A DNA stretch of 64,000 nt. Origin: Methylophilaceae bacterium (GTDB lineage Bacteria > Pseudomonadota > Gammaproteobacteria > Burkholderiales > Methylophilaceae). A program made the translations under genes and the position numbers. This document shows positions 38,844-47,659 of the stretch, in pieces. Where the stretch lies: positions 62,001 through 126,000 of the forward strand of contig CAJPFK010000018.1 in assembly GCA_905339275.1 (NCBI GenBank), written 5' to 3'. Numbering within the stretch: position 1 is the first letter of the stretch; the number at the start of each line of letters is the position of its first letter. The notes beneath the pieces were generated by a model that did not search any database, had not been told where the DNA came from, and saw only the letters and a list, made by a program, of their open reading frames with translations.

Positions 38844-39920
38844 TCAACCGCGTCCTCTATTCCTGTCGCTACGCTTCTGCTGCCTGGGCGGCGTCAAATC
38901 GCTGCTCTGCCTTACCCGCCTGTTTGCCGCCGGCTTTCTGGCGGCAACAGGCGGCTTGCCTTTACCCGTTCCCGTTCTTTCACGTTCATCGATACCAGCC
39001 GCCTGCAGCCTGTTTGCACGCGCAGGAGCGGCTTTGCGCGCTTTCGGGGTGTAGGCGGTGGTGGCTTTCTCGATCTCGCGCTTGGTGCGCTGCCTCAGCG
39101 GGCCTTTCGGCGCTTCCAGCCCTGCCCATTCGAGCAGGCTGAGCACTTCTTTCGGTTCCATCGCCATCATCATGCCGCGCTTGAGACGCGGCGGCAGCAC
39201 AACCGGCCCGAAACGCACGCGCATCAGGCGGCTCACCGGCAGTTGGAACGCTTCAAACAGGCGCCGCACTTCGCGGTTGCGGCCCTCGCGCAACACAACC
39301 TGATACCAGTGATTCGAGCCTTCCCCGCCCTGCGAGTGAATATGATCGAAATTCGCCGGGCCGTCCTCCAGTTCAATACCCTGGGTCAGCTGCAGCAGCT
39401 GGCCTTCCGTCAGTTCGCCGAAAACACGCACCGCGTATTCACGCTCCACCTCATAACGCGGGTGCATGAAACGATTGGCCAACTCGCCGGAGGTCGTAAA
39501 GATCAGCAAGCCGGAAGTATTGATGTCGAGGCGGCCGATGGCAATCCACTTGCCGCCTTTGACACGCGGCAATTTGTCGAAGACCGTTGCGCGTTTTTCA
39601 GGGTCATCCTGACTGACAATTTCGCCTTCGGGTTTGTGATAGAGCAGCACTTGCGGCAGCTCCGGCGTAAACGGCAAGCGTACCGGCCGGCTGTCGACAC
39701 GAACGACATCCCCTAGAACAACGCCTGCGCCGACTTCCGCCACCTTGCCGTTGATGGTGACGCGACCGCTGGCAATCAGCGTTTCCATGTCCCGCCGCGA
39801 GCCGAGCCCGGCCAGCGCGAGCAGTTTGTGCAGGCGTTGCGGCACTGCATCGGGGTCGATGGCGACCGGTCTGGTTTTGATTGCGCCGGGATCGCGCTGC
39901 TGTTTGAAAGGACGGGCCAT
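38844..39920 (-). CDS. rluB: 23S rRNA pseudouridine(2605) synthase RluB
   Basis: A 358-residue protein: an S4 RNA-binding domain near residues 25-85, the catalytic domain with the aspartate in IGRLDINTSGLLIFT, and a long lysine/arginine-rich tail from about residue 270. It modifies U2605 of 23S rRNA. The start is MARPFKQQ at 39920; 14 residues upstream lack support. It follows scpA-scpB on the same strand, the usual order. Confidence 0.94.
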   Translation of the reverse strand: MARPFKQQRDPGAIKTRPVAIDPDAVPQRLHKLLALAGLGSRRDMETLIASGRVTINGKVAEVGAGVVLGDVVRVDSRPVRLPFTPELPQVLLYHKPEGEIVSQDDPEKRATVFDKLPRVKGGKWIAIGRLDINTSGLLIFTTSGELANRFMHPRYEVEREYAVRVFGELTEGQLLQLTQGIELEDGPANFDHIHSQGGEGSNHWYQVVLREGRNREVRRLFEAFQLPVSRLMRVRFGPVVLPPRLKRGMMMAMEPKEVLSLLEWAGLEAPKGPLRQRTKREIEKATTAYTPKARKAAPARANRLQAAGIDERERTGTGKGKPPVAARKPAANRRVRQSSDLTPPRQQKRSDRNRGRG

Positions 39921-39996
39921 GAAAGATGCTTTGAAAAATAAGTGCTTATTATAAAGCAGCATGGGCTGCTAAAACGAATCGGCGGGAAAACTACAA

Positions 39997-40569
39997 CTAG
40001 AGCTCGAGCTGAATGTCCTGCTGCGTGAAAATTTCCATCGGCGGCAGGTCGGCCAGTGAACGCAGGTTCAGGTCATCGAGAAAAGTCCTGGTGGTGGCGT
40101 AAAGCGACGGCCTGCCGGGTACGTCGCGCTGGCCGACGACATCGATCCAGTTACGTTCCTGCAAGCTGCGCATGATGTTGGGATTCACTGCCACACCGCG
40201 AATCTGCTCGATATCGCCACGCGTTACCGGCTGGCGGTAGACGATGATCGCGAGCGTTTCCATCGCCGCACGGGAATAACGTTGCGGCTTTTCAGGGCTC
40301 AGCCGGGCAAGGAATGGCCCATATCCGGCGCGTGCCTGGAAACGCCAGCCGCTGGCAACCTGCACCAGCTCCATGGTCGATTTCGCACTCTCCGGCTGCC
40401 ACTCGCCCTTGAGCTCATCCAGCAGCATGCGCAGCGTGGCCCGCTCCATGCGCCCGGCAAACAGTTTCAGCATGTCGTCCAGCGACAGCGGTTCGGATGC
40501 CGTCAGCAGGGCCGCTTCCAGCACCTGCTTCATTTCCTGCGCCGTGTTGGGCTCGTTCATGACTTTCAT
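39997..40569 (-). CDS. scpB: Segregation and condensation protein B
   Basis: A 190-residue winged-helix protein that with ScpA forms the kleisin-kite complex of the SMC condensin. AAMETLAIIVYRQPVTRGDIEQIRGV is the ScpB signature. The start may instead be the ATG at 40560 (MNEPNTAQ). It begins 8 bases after the scpA stop. Confidence 0.95.
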   Translation of the reverse strand: MKVMNEPNTAQEMKQVLEAALLTASEPLSLDDMLKLFAGRMERATLRMLLDELKGEWQPESAKSTMELVQVASGWRFQARAGYGPFLARLSPEKPQRYSRAAMETLAIIVYRQPVTRGDIEQIRGVAVNPNIMRSLQERNWIDVVGQRDVPGRPSLYATTRTFLDDLNLRSLADLPPMEIFTQQDIQLEL

Positions 40570-40577
40570 TTACCGGC

Positions 40578-41363
40578 TCAGTCAGCCTGGTTGATCTGCA
40601 AGTAGATAGGCGAATAGGCAACCTGCTGCGTGAGATGCACCAGGCCTTCACGCGCCAATTCCAGAATCGCCAGGAAACAGACGACCAGTTTGGATAATCC
40701 ATCATTCGCCACATCGAACAGCGCAGAAAATTCCAGCATCTTGTGCTGCTTCAGCGTACGCAGGATCTGGCTCATGTGCTCGCGCACCGAGAGCTCTTCC
40801 CGGCTGATCTTGTGGTGGGTGAAATGACTGGCGCGTTCCAGCACCGATTTCCAGGCGGCCATCAGGTCTTCCAGTGAAATCTGCGGTGGCTGCGTTTCGA
40901 CGATTTGTTCATAATAAGCGCGCGCCACCCATATTTCATGGCCCACTTGCGGCAATTCATCGAGCTTTTGCGCGGCAAGCTTGATCGCTTCGTATTCCAT
41001 CAGCCGGCGTACCAGCTCGGCACGCGGGTCGTCCTCCTGCTCGATGTCGGCTGGCTTGGGCAACAGCATGCGCGACTTGATCTCGATCAGCATGGCGGAC
41101 ATCAGCAGGTAATCGGCGGCAAGTTCCAGCTTGTGCACGCGCATCTTTTCCACATACGCCATGTATTGGCGCGTCAAATCCGCCATGGGGATATCGAGGA
41201 TATCCAGGTTGTTTTTGCGAATCAGGTAAAGCAGCAGATCCAGCGGGCCTTCAAAGGCTTCAAGATAGACTTCGAGCGCATCGGGCGGAATGTAGAGATC
41301 ATGTGGCAGCGTATCCAGCGGCTCACCGTAAATCCTGGCGTCTATTGTAAGTTGTGAATGCAT
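40578..41363 (-). CDS. scpA: Segregation and condensation protein A
   Basis: A 261-residue kleisin. FEGPLDLLLYLIRKNNLDILDIPMADLTRQY is diagnostic, and the C-terminal winged helix ends near LQINQAD. It bridges SMC heads in chromosome segregation. The order here is SMR pump, scpA in reverse, scpB, rluB; trpS lies upstream on the same strand. Confidence 0.96.
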   Translation of the reverse strand: MHSQLTIDARIYGEPLDTLPHDLYIPPDALEVYLEAFEGPLDLLLYLIRKNNLDILDIPMADLTRQYMAYVEKMRVHKLELAADYLLMSAMLIEIKSRMLLPKPADIEQEDDPRAELVRRLMEYEAIKLAAQKLDELPQVGHEIWVARAYYEQIVETQPPQISLEDLMAAWKSVLERASHFTHHKISREELSVREHMSQILRTLKQHKMLEFSALFDVANDGLSKLVVCFLAILELAREGLVHLTQQVAYSPIYLQINQAD

Positions 41364-41366
41364 GCC

Positions 41367-41699
41367 TTAGTGACTGACCGATCGGGAAAATACGTTGATC
41401 ACGACGACACCTGCAATAATAAGCGCAATGCCCATGATTGCCGCCAGATCCAGCGACTGTTTATAAAACAGCCATCCGATAATGGAAACCAGCGTGATCC
41501 CCAAACCGGACCATACTGCGTACATGATGCCCACAGGCAGCACGCGCAGGCTCACGGTCATGAAGTAAAAGGCGACACCATACCCCACAAGCACAATGAC
41601 GGATGGCCAGAAACGGGTAAATTCACTGGTCGATTTAAGTGCTGAAGTGGCAATCACTTCGGCAACAATGGCGATGCTGATGGCTCCCCAATGATTCAT
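41367..41699 (-). CDS. Small multidrug resistance (SMR) family transporter
   Basis: A 110-residue protein of four transmembrane helices. It starts MNHWGAISIAIVAEVIATSALK with the essential Glu14, and includes YAVWSGLGITLVSIIGWLFYKQ, the QacE/EmrE-type signature. Such dimers export cationic drugs or guanidinium by proton exchange. The longer frame upstream overlaps trpS and is rejected. It lies 3 bases before scpA. Confidence 0.93.
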   Translation of the reverse strand: MNHWGAISIAIVAEVIATSALKSTSEFTRFWPSVIVLVGYGVAFYFMTVSLRVLPVGIMYAVWSGLGITLVSIIGWLFYKQSLDLAAIMGIALIIAGVVVINVFSRSVSH

Positions 41700-41712
41700 G
41701 CCGCGCCACGCA

Positions 41713-42915
41713 TCACGAGTAATTGAGCCCCATCGCTTCGCGTACTTCCCGCATCGTCTCCCGTGCCAGTTTGCGCGCACGCTCACAGCCTTCGGCAACG
41801 ACATTTTTCACCAGCGTAGGATCTTCGGCGTATTGGGCGGCACGTTCCTGTATCGGCTTCAGTTCCTCCAGGACGGCATCAATCACGGGCTGCTTGCACT
41901 CGATGCAGCCGATACCGGCTGATTTACAGCCGGTCTGCACCCATTCCTTGCGCGCATCATCGGAGTAGACCTCATGCAACTGCCACACCGGGCATTTGGC
42001 CGGATCGCCCGGATCGGTGCGGCGAATGCGCGCAGGATCGGTCGGCATGGTCCTGATTTTCTTTGCAACGGCATCCGGCGATTCGCGCAGGGAAATGGTG
42101 TTGTTATAGGATTTGGACATCTTCTGCCCATCCAGGCCCGGCATTTTGGAGGCAGGAGTAAGCTTGTATTCCGGTTCGATCAGGATGATCTTGCCGCCGC
42201 CTTCCAGGTAACCCAGCAGGCGTTCCTTGTCCCCCAGGCTCAAGCCCTGCTGTTCCTCAATCATGGCGCGGGCAGCCATCAACGCCTCTTCATCGCCTGT
42301 CTCCTGGTAGGCATTACGCATCTCTTCATAAAGTGCGCTGCGTTTATTGCCGAGCTTCCTGATAGCAGCCTCGGCCTTTTCCTCAAAGCCTGGCTCCTTG
42401 CCGTAGATATGGTTGAAACGGCGGGCGATCTCGCGGGTGAACTCGATATGCGGAATCTGGTCCTCCCCTACCGGCACCTGCGTCGCCTTGTAAATCAGGA
42501 TATCGGCACTTTGCAGCAAAGGGTATCCGAGGAAACCGTAAGTCGACAGGTCCTTACTGGAGAGCCTTTCCTGCTGATCCTTGTAGGTCGGCACCCGCTC
42601 CAGCCAGCTCAGGGGCGTAATCATCGAGAGCAAGGTATGCAATTCCGCGTGTTCCGGCACACGGGATTGAATGAAAATGGTTGCGTTGGCCGGATCGACA
42701 CCGGCAGCCAGCCAGTCGATCACCATCTCCCAGACGCTTTCTTCAATCACTTCCGGCGTATCGTAATGCGTGGTCAGTGCATGCCAGTCTGCAACAAAAA
42801 ACAGGCACTCATGCTCATGTTGCAACCTGACCCAGTTCTTCAAAACTCCATGGTAATGCCCCAGATGCAAGCTTCCCGTAGGACGCATGCCCGATAAAAC
42901 CCGCTCAACCGCCAT
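41713..42915 (-). CDS. trpS: Tryptophanyl-tRNA synthetase
   Basis: A 400-residue class-I aminoacyl-tRNA synthetase. The HIGH equivalent is HLGH in RPTGSLHLGHYHG and the KMSKS loop is intact in LDGQKMSKSYNN. It is longer than the 334-residue Escherichia coli enzyme because of an insertion of the type seen in betaproteobacteria, with cysteines in TGCKSAGIGCIECKQ. The start MAVERVLSG is preferred over a 24-residue upstream extension. Confidence 0.95.
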   Translation of the reverse strand: MAVERVLSGMRPTGSLHLGHYHGVLKNWVRLQHEHECLFFVADWHALTTHYDTPEVIEESVWEMVIDWLAAGVDPANATIFIQSRVPEHAELHTLLSMITPLSWLERVPTYKDQQERLSSKDLSTYGFLGYPLLQSADILIYKATQVPVGEDQIPHIEFTREIARRFNHIYGKEPGFEEKAEAAIRKLGNKRSALYEEMRNAYQETGDEEALMAARAMIEEQQGLSLGDKERLLGYLEGGGKIILIEPEYKLTPASKMPGLDGQKMSKSYNNTISLRESPDAVAKKIRTMPTDPARIRRTDPGDPAKCPVWQLHEVYSDDARKEWVQTGCKSAGIGCIECKQPVIDAVLEELKPIQERAAQYAEDPTLVKNVVAEGCERARKLARETMREVREAMGLNYS

Positions 42916-42967
42916 AGTGATTAAAACCCATAATGAGATAGTGTGATTATACGAATAATCTTGATGC

Positions 42968-43606
42968 TTAAGTTGTAATCGCACCAATCAACCAGAACAC
43001 GCCCTGAATGAAAGGCATCATGATCTGGTAAAGCACACCGGTAAACAGCAAAACGATAAGAATAATAAAACCGAAACGCTCCAGTTTGGAGAACTGGTAT
43101 GCAAGACGATTTGGCAGCAGGCTGACCGCAATGCGGCCACCATCCAGCGGTGGCAATGGCAGCAGGTTCAATACCAGCAGCACGACATTGATCATCACGC
43201 CGGCCTGTGCCATGTAAGCAAGCGGCGTCACGAATGCGGCAGGCGCATGTTCGGAAAAACTGAACACCAGCGCCCAAATGATCGCCATGGCCAGATTGGA
43301 TGCAGGCCCGGCAGCAGCTACCCAGAGCATGTCTTTTTTCGGGTTGCGCAATCTGGAAAAATCGACCGGTACCGGCTTGGCCCAGCCGAACAGGATGCCG
43401 CCCGCGAGCATGGTCAGGGCAGGCACCAGTATGGTACCTATGGGATCGATATGGCGCAGTGGGTTCAGGGTAATCCGGCCTTCCAGTTGCGCCGTCATAT
43501 CGCCGAAATATCTTGCGGCATAGCCATGTGCGGCCTCGTGCACCGTGATTGCAAAAATCACCGGCAAGGCATAAATGGCAATTTTCTGTATCAGCGTCAG
43601 TTCCAT
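42968..43606 (-). CDS. Site-2 protease family (M50) membrane metallopeptidase
   Basis: A 212-residue membrane protein with about five helices. The zinc motif is HEAAH in FAITVHEAAHGYAARYFGD, and the third ligand lies in LNLLPLPPLDGGRI. This is the small single-domain group of site-2 proteases without PDZ. The substrate is unknown. It starts exactly where the YciO-type gene ends (adjacent stop and start), and precedes trpS. Confidence 0.93.
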   Translation of the reverse strand: MELTLIQKIAIYALPVIFAITVHEAAHGYAARYFGDMTAQLEGRITLNPLRHIDPIGTILVPALTMLAGGILFGWAKPVPVDFSRLRNPKKDMLWVAAAGPASNLAMAIIWALVFSFSEHAPAAFVTPLAYMAQAGVMINVVLLVLNLLPLPPLDGGRIAVSLLPNRLAYQFSKLERFGFIILIVLLFTGVLYQIMMPFIQGVFWLIGAITT

Positions 43607-44236
43607 TCAGTCTTCCAATCCAAAAGGGCCCGGGTCTCCGGCACCACGGCGGACCAACTGCGGGATGTCTCCCGTAAGGTCAATCACCGTCGTAGGTTCC
43701 GCGTTGCAAGCGCCGGCATCGATCACCAAATCGACCTGATGCTCCAGCCGGTCGCGTATGTCCCATGCCTCGTTCAAGGGTTCGCTGTCGCCGGGCAAGG
43801 ACAGTGTCATGCTTAACAGGGGCTGGTTCAGTTCGCCAAGTATAGCCTGCGTAACCGCATGTTTAGGCACGCGCAGGCCTATCGTACTGCGTTTGGGGTG
43901 CTGCAAACGACGCGGGACTTCACGCGAGGCTTTCAGCAAAAAAGTATATTGGCCGGGGGTATTCGCCTTGAGCAGCCTGAACTGGCTATTGCCCAACTGG
44001 GCATAATTGGCGATTTCAGAGAGGTTGCGGCAAACCAGCGTGAAATGATGAGATTCGTCCACGCCCCTGATTGCCCTGATTCGCTCCTGTGCTTCCTTGT
44101 TGCCTAATATACACCCCAATGCATAAGTTGAATCGGTGGGATATGCAATCACCCCGCCATTATTCAGTATGGAAACAGCCTGTTGAATCAGCCTGGCTTG
44201 AGGCGTCTGCGGATGAATAACAAAATATTGGGCCAT
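43607..44236 (-). CDS. YciO/TsaC family threonylcarbamoyl-AMP synthase-like protein
   Basis: A 209-residue protein of the Sua5/YrdC/YciO fold: GGVIAYPTDSTYALGC near the start and KRSTIGLRVPKH mid-protein. TsaC makes the threonylcarbamoyl-adenylate used for t6A tRNA; the neighbourhood (PHP phosphatase, YciB, YciI) favours the YciO paralogue, whose exact role is less certain. It sits 9 bases after the PHP gene. Confidence 0.9.
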   Translation of the reverse strand: MAQYFVIHPQTPQARLIQQAVSILNNGGVIAYPTDSTYALGCILGNKEAQERIRAIRGVDESHHFTLVCRNLSEIANYAQLGNSQFRLLKANTPGQYTFLLKASREVPRRLQHPKRSTIGLRVPKHAVTQAILGELNQPLLSMTLSLPGDSEPLNEAWDIRDRLEHQVDLVIDAGACNAEPTTVIDLTGDIPQLVRRGAGDPGPFGLED

Positions 44237-44245
44237 GGAGCATTC

Positions 44246-45094
44246 TCAAAGCAGCCTGGCTTCAGGCCAATCCTTCCATACAGGGACACAACCGCTGGGC
44301 AACTCGGGCAAGACCCCCATCTCCATGTAGCTCAGTCCGGGGCCGTGATAATCGGATCCTTGCGAGGCGTGCAGTTCGTATTTCTGGGAAATCTGTGCGA
44401 ATTCCTGGAACTGGGTCGTGGTATGGCTGCCGGTCACAACCTCGATGCCGGTCCCGCCAAGCGCGCGAAATTCATTCAACAGCAATGCCATGCTGGTGCG
44501 CCCCAGGTCGTAACGCCCGGGATGCGCAATCACAGCCGTACCGCCGCTGCCCTTGATCCAGCTCACGGCATCTTCCAGCGAGGCCCAGCGGTGCTCATAA
44601 TAACCCGGCTTGCCTTTCACCAGGTACTTCTTGAAGACCTTGCGCATATCGCCGGCAAGGCCCTTTTCCATCAAATATCTGGCGAAATGGGTGCGGCTGA
44701 TGATGCCTTGGGTCGCATAACGGTAGGCACCTTCCAGGCTGCCATGGATTCCGGCTTTCTCAAGACTGGCCGCCATCCCTTCCGCTCGCGTGCGGCGCCC
44801 CTGGCGTATACTCTCCAGCCCCTGGACCAGCGGGGAATACTCGGGGTCGATCCTCAAACCGACGATATGCAGGGTACGGCCATGCCATGTCACGGAAATT
44901 TCAACACCGTGAATCAGTTCAATCCCATGCGCCTGTGCCGTAATCCTGGCCTCCGAAAGACCGCCGACATCATCGTGATCCGTCAATGCAAGGACGCGCA
45001 AACCCCTCCTGGCAGCGTGTTGCACCAGTTCCGTGGGGGTGAGCATGCCATCCGAAATGCTGGAATGGCAATGCAAATCAATCAGTGACGCCAT
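44246..45094 (-). CDS. PHP-domain phosphatase (YciV/RNase AM type)
   Basis: A 282-residue PHP metallo-hydrolase. Metal ligands appear in DLHCHSSISDGMLTP and ALTDHDDVGG, and in VIAHPGRYD and GSDYHGPG. The group includes YciV/RnaM, a 5'-3' exonuclease and 3',5'-nucleotide bisphosphate phosphatase. The start is MASLIDLHCH; eight upstream residues are less likely. It diverges from yciB. Confidence 0.92.
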   Translation of the reverse strand: MASLIDLHCHSSISDGMLTPTELVQHAARRGLRVLALTDHDDVGGLSEARITAQAHGIELIHGVEISVTWHGRTLHIVGLRIDPEYSPLVQGLESIRQGRRTRAEGMAASLEKAGIHGSLEGAYRYATQGIISRTHFARYLMEKGLAGDMRKVFKKYLVKGKPGYYEHRWASLEDAVSWIKGSGGTAVIAHPGRYDLGRTSMALLLNEFRALGGTGIEVVTGSHTTTQFQEFAQISQKYELHASQGSDYHGPGLSYMEMGVLPELPSGCVPVWKDWPEARLL

Positions 45095-45252
45095 TATTAG
45101 CCGGTCCTCGTTTATCACATGGAATCTTGTGGGACATGCCGAATCATAGCAAAATACGCATAGTCACACATAAGTTGCTTTCACGATGCGCTGAATTTCA
45201 TGCAGCAAAGCCGTTTGCTTTTACACTTCTCCACCTAAGTCCGGGATATTAA

Positions 45253-45861
45253 ATGAAGTTTCTGTTCGATCTCTTTCCTGTCATCCTGTTTTTTGCCGTA
45301 TTCAAATTAACCGGCATCTACCCCGAGTCCGCCGCAATGCTGGCACAGCTTATCGACTACCAGGCCGAACCGGGGCAACTGCCCATCCTGTTCGCAACAG
45401 CCGTTGCCATCATTGCCACGCTGCTGCAAATTGGCTGGGTAAAGCTGCGCCACGGCAAAGTGGACAATATGCTGATAGCCAGCGGGATCATTATCATCGT
45501 CTTCGGCGGCGCCACGCTGTGGCTGCACGACGAGCTTTTCATCAAATGGAAACCGACTGTACTGTATTGGCTGTTCGGTGCAGGCCTCGCTATCGCCAGC
45601 CTGTTCTTCAAGAAGAATTTAATCCGCAACATGATGGAAAAGCAAATCGCCATGCCCGATGCCGTCTGGAACAAACTTAACGGCGCGTGGGCTGTATTCT
45701 TTATATTTCTCGGCTGCCTGAATCTTTTTGTCGCCTACAATTTCACCTCGGAAGTGTGGGTCAACTTCAAACTCTTCGGCACCATGATCCTGATGTTCGC
45801 ATTTGTCATCGGGCAAAGCCTGATGATCAGCAAATACATCACCACTAACGACAGCGAATAA
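45253..45861 (+). CDS. yciB: Inner membrane-spanning protein YciB (septation protein A)
   Basis: A 202-residue protein with about five helices, starting [19 protein letters not shown], and containing [15 protein letters not shown] and [20 protein letters not shown], typical of YciB/IspZ. It is linked to cell division and envelope synthesis in other bacteria. It starts the yciB-yciI-bolA-ppiC run. Confidence 0.95.
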   Translation: MKFLFDLFPVILFFAVFKLTGIYPESAAMLAQLIDYQAEPGQLPILFATAVAIIATLLQIGWVKLRHGKVDNMLIASGIIIIVFGGATLWLHDELFIKWKPTVLYWLFGAGLAIASLFFKKNLIRNMMEKQIAMPDAVWNKLNGAWAVFFIFLGCLNLFVAYNFTSEVWVNFKLFGTMILMFAFVIGQSLMISKYITTNDSE

Positions 45862-45891
45862 AGAAAACCCTTAATTCAAGGATACATCACC

Positions 45892-46224
45892 ATGTGGTAC
45901 GCCATCATTGCCGAAGACACTCCCGATAGCCTGGAGAAACGCATGGCCGCCAGGCCAGAACATCTTGCACGATTGCAACAACTGCAAGATGAGGCGCGAT
46001 TGCTGCTTGCCGGGCCCTTTCCGGCAATTGACAATGCCGACCCCGGAACTGCCGGCTATTCCGGCAGTCTGATTATTGCAGCTTTTGCAAACCTGGAAGC
46101 CGCCAAATCCTGGGCCGAGGCCGACCCTTTTGTAATAACCGGTGTCTATGCCAAGGTAACGGTAAAGCCTTTCCGCAAGACTTTACCCGCACTGCCCGTA
46201 CTGCCCGACATCGAACTGGATTAA
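45892..46224 (+). CDS. yciI: YciI family protein
   Basis: A 110-residue ferredoxin-like-fold protein with [28 protein letters not shown] and a conserved DPF in [12 protein letters not shown]. The conserved His and Asp suggest a small hydrolase or dehydrochlorinase-like fold, but function is unproven. It lies 30 bases after yciB and its stop is 2 bases from the BolA gene start. Confidence 0.92.
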   Translation: MWYAIIAEDTPDSLEKRMAARPEHLARLQQLQDEARLLLAGPFPAIDNADPGTAGYSGSLIIAAFANLEAAKSWAEADPFVITGVYAKVTVKPFRKTLPALPVLPDIELD

Positions 46225-46226
46225 AT

Positions 46227-46487
46227 GTGGACTTGACCGGCGAAATCCGTGAAAAACTGGAAGTATTGACACCAACACGATTGGAAATACAGGATGACAG
46301 CGCCTTGCATGCAGGCCACAAAGGCAACACGGGTGGCGGCCATTTCAAACTCCATATCGTAAGCTCGCAATTTTGCGGAAAATCACAGATAATCCGTCAC
46401 CGCTTGATTTATCAAGCACTTGCCGGGATGATCCCGCACCAGATTCACGCACTCAGTATCCAAGCCGTTGCTACTGACGAGCTATGA
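46227..46487 (+). CDS. BolA family protein
   Basis: An 86-residue protein with a GTG start, LEIQDDSALHAGHKG and the FCGKSQIIRHRLIYQAL helix. The conserved histidines bind [2Fe-2S] clusters together with monothiol glutaredoxins. It sits directly behind yciI, an order seen in many betaproteobacteria. The alternative ATG two bases earlier is out of frame. Confidence 0.92.
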   Translation: MDLTGEIREKLEVLTPTRLEIQDDSALHAGHKGNTGGGHFKLHIVSSQFCGKSQIIRHRLIYQALAGMIPHQIHALSIQAVATDEL

Positions 46488-46514
46488 CAAGTGCACTCAC
46501 CTAAGGAATAATGA

Positions 46515-47303
46515 ATGACTCTGATTAAGAACACACTGATAGCACTCACCATGTTTACCCTAGCCCAACCGGTGCTGGCAGCAGAAAGCGTTGCTACCGT
46601 GAATGGCAAGGCAATCAAACAATCGCTTTACGATTACATCAGCAAGGACGCGACAGCCCGCGGCCAGAAAGTGGACGAGAACGTCAAACAGATGATCGTC
46701 AACAAACTGATCAGCAGCGAGCTGATTTACCAGGAGGCACAACGTATCGGCCTGGATAAGCAAGCGGACTATCTTGCCCAGGAAGAACTGAGCCGTCGCG
46801 AATTACTGGTCAATACTTACCTGCAGGATTACATCAAGAAGAACCCGGTCAGCGAAGCCAGCACAAAAGCGGCTTACGATAAATTCAAGGCAGAAATGGG
46901 CGACAAGGAATACAAGGCCCGCCATATTCTCGTCGCCACCGAGGCTGAAGGCAAGGACATCATTACGCAGTTGGGTAAAGGCGGTGATTTTGACAAAATC
47001 GCCAAGGAAAAATCCCTGGATCCCGGCTCGAAGGAAAAAGGCGGCGACTTGGGCTGGTTCTCCCCGGCAGGCATGGTAAAACCGTTCAGCGATGCCGCTG
47101 TTGCCTTGAAAAAAGGAGGCGTTACAGCCGCGCCGGTACAGACCCAGTTCGGTTGGCATGTCATCAAGCTGGAAGACACCCGCACAGCCCAACCGCCTGC
47201 TTATGAAAAGGTCAAGGACGGCTTGCAGAAACAACTTCAACAGCAACAACTCGAGAAGTTCCTGAGCGAATTGCGTAGCAAAGCAAAAATCGTCACCAAG
47301 TAA
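46515..47303 (+). CDS. Periplasmic peptidyl-prolyl isomerase, parvulin (PpiC) type
   Basis: A 262-residue protein with a signal peptide ending VLAAES, an N-terminal helical chaperone region (about 25-125) and a parvulin domain from KARHILVATEAEGKD to FGWHVIKLEDTR. It is likely to assist folding of envelope proteins, resembling a small SurA. AAGGAA precedes the ATG. It ends before a good terminator. Confidence 0.94.
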   Translation: MTLIKNTLIALTMFTLAQPVLAAESVATVNGKAIKQSLYDYISKDATARGQKVDENVKQMIVNKLISSELIYQEAQRIGLDKQADYLAQEELSRRELLVNTYLQDYIKKNPVSEASTKAAYDKFKAEMGDKEYKARHILVATEAEGKDIITQLGKGGDFDKIAKEKSLDPGSKEKGGDLGWFSPAGMVKPFSDAAVALKKGGVTAAPVQTQFGWHVIKLEDTRTAQPPAYEKVKDGLQKQLQQQQLEKFLSELRSKAKIVTK

Positions 47304-47330
47304 TCGCCCTGATTAATAACGCCTACCCAG

Positions 47331-47358
47331 CGGCCTGCCCATCGCAGGCCGTTTTATT
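47331..47358 (+). terminator. Terminator after the ppiC gene
   Basis: CGGCCTGC and GCAGGCCG form an 8-bp stem around a 5-base loop, followed by TTTTATTTT. It ends the yciB-ppiC transcript before the feoAB promoter region. Confidence 0.88.
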
Positions 47359-47385
47359 TTGTGCAACAAACATCATAATATGTGG

Positions 47386-47404
47386 AATAATGAGAACTAT
47401 TATC
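47386..47404. promoter_or_regulatory. Fur box upstream of feoAB
   Basis: AATAATGAGAACTATTATC matches 15 of the 19 positions of the consensus GATAATGATAATCATTATC. It lies 25 bases before the feoA start, where a Fe2+-Fur repressor would block transcription. This is the expected control of ferrous iron uptake. Confidence 0.75.
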
Positions 47405-47428
47405 ATTCGTAAAATATAAACAGCGACA

Positions 47429-47659
47429 ATGACTTCACTCGACTTTCTCAATGTAGGTGATTCAGCCCATATTCATGCAATTGATGCCGAAGCATCGCTG
47501 CTGCATCGACTCTCCGCACTTGGATTCCGTAGCGGCAAAAGAATCAAGGTCATACGCCGCGCCAAATTCAATGGCCCCATTCACGTTCGCATCGGCACGA
47601 CCGATATCATTCTTCGCACAACCGAAGCCAGACGCATCAAAACCAGCCACGCTGTATGA
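47429..47659 (+). CDS. feoA: Ferrous iron transport protein A
   Basis: A 76-residue SH3-like protein with LLHRLSALGFRSGKRIKVIRR, typical of FeoA. It acts in the cytoplasm with FeoB. Its stop overlaps the feoB start by four bases, and a Fur box lies upstream. Confidence 0.94.
   Translation: MTSLDFLNVGDSAHIHAIDAEASLLHRLSALGFRSGKRIKVIRRAKFNGPIHVRIGTTDIILRTTEARRIKTSHAV

Noticed and set aside
39930..39975. Weak hairpin (AGCAGC/GCTGCT) between scpB and rluB as a terminator
   Set aside because: The stem is six base pairs and the T tract is poor; scpA-scpB-rluB is more likely read as one unit.
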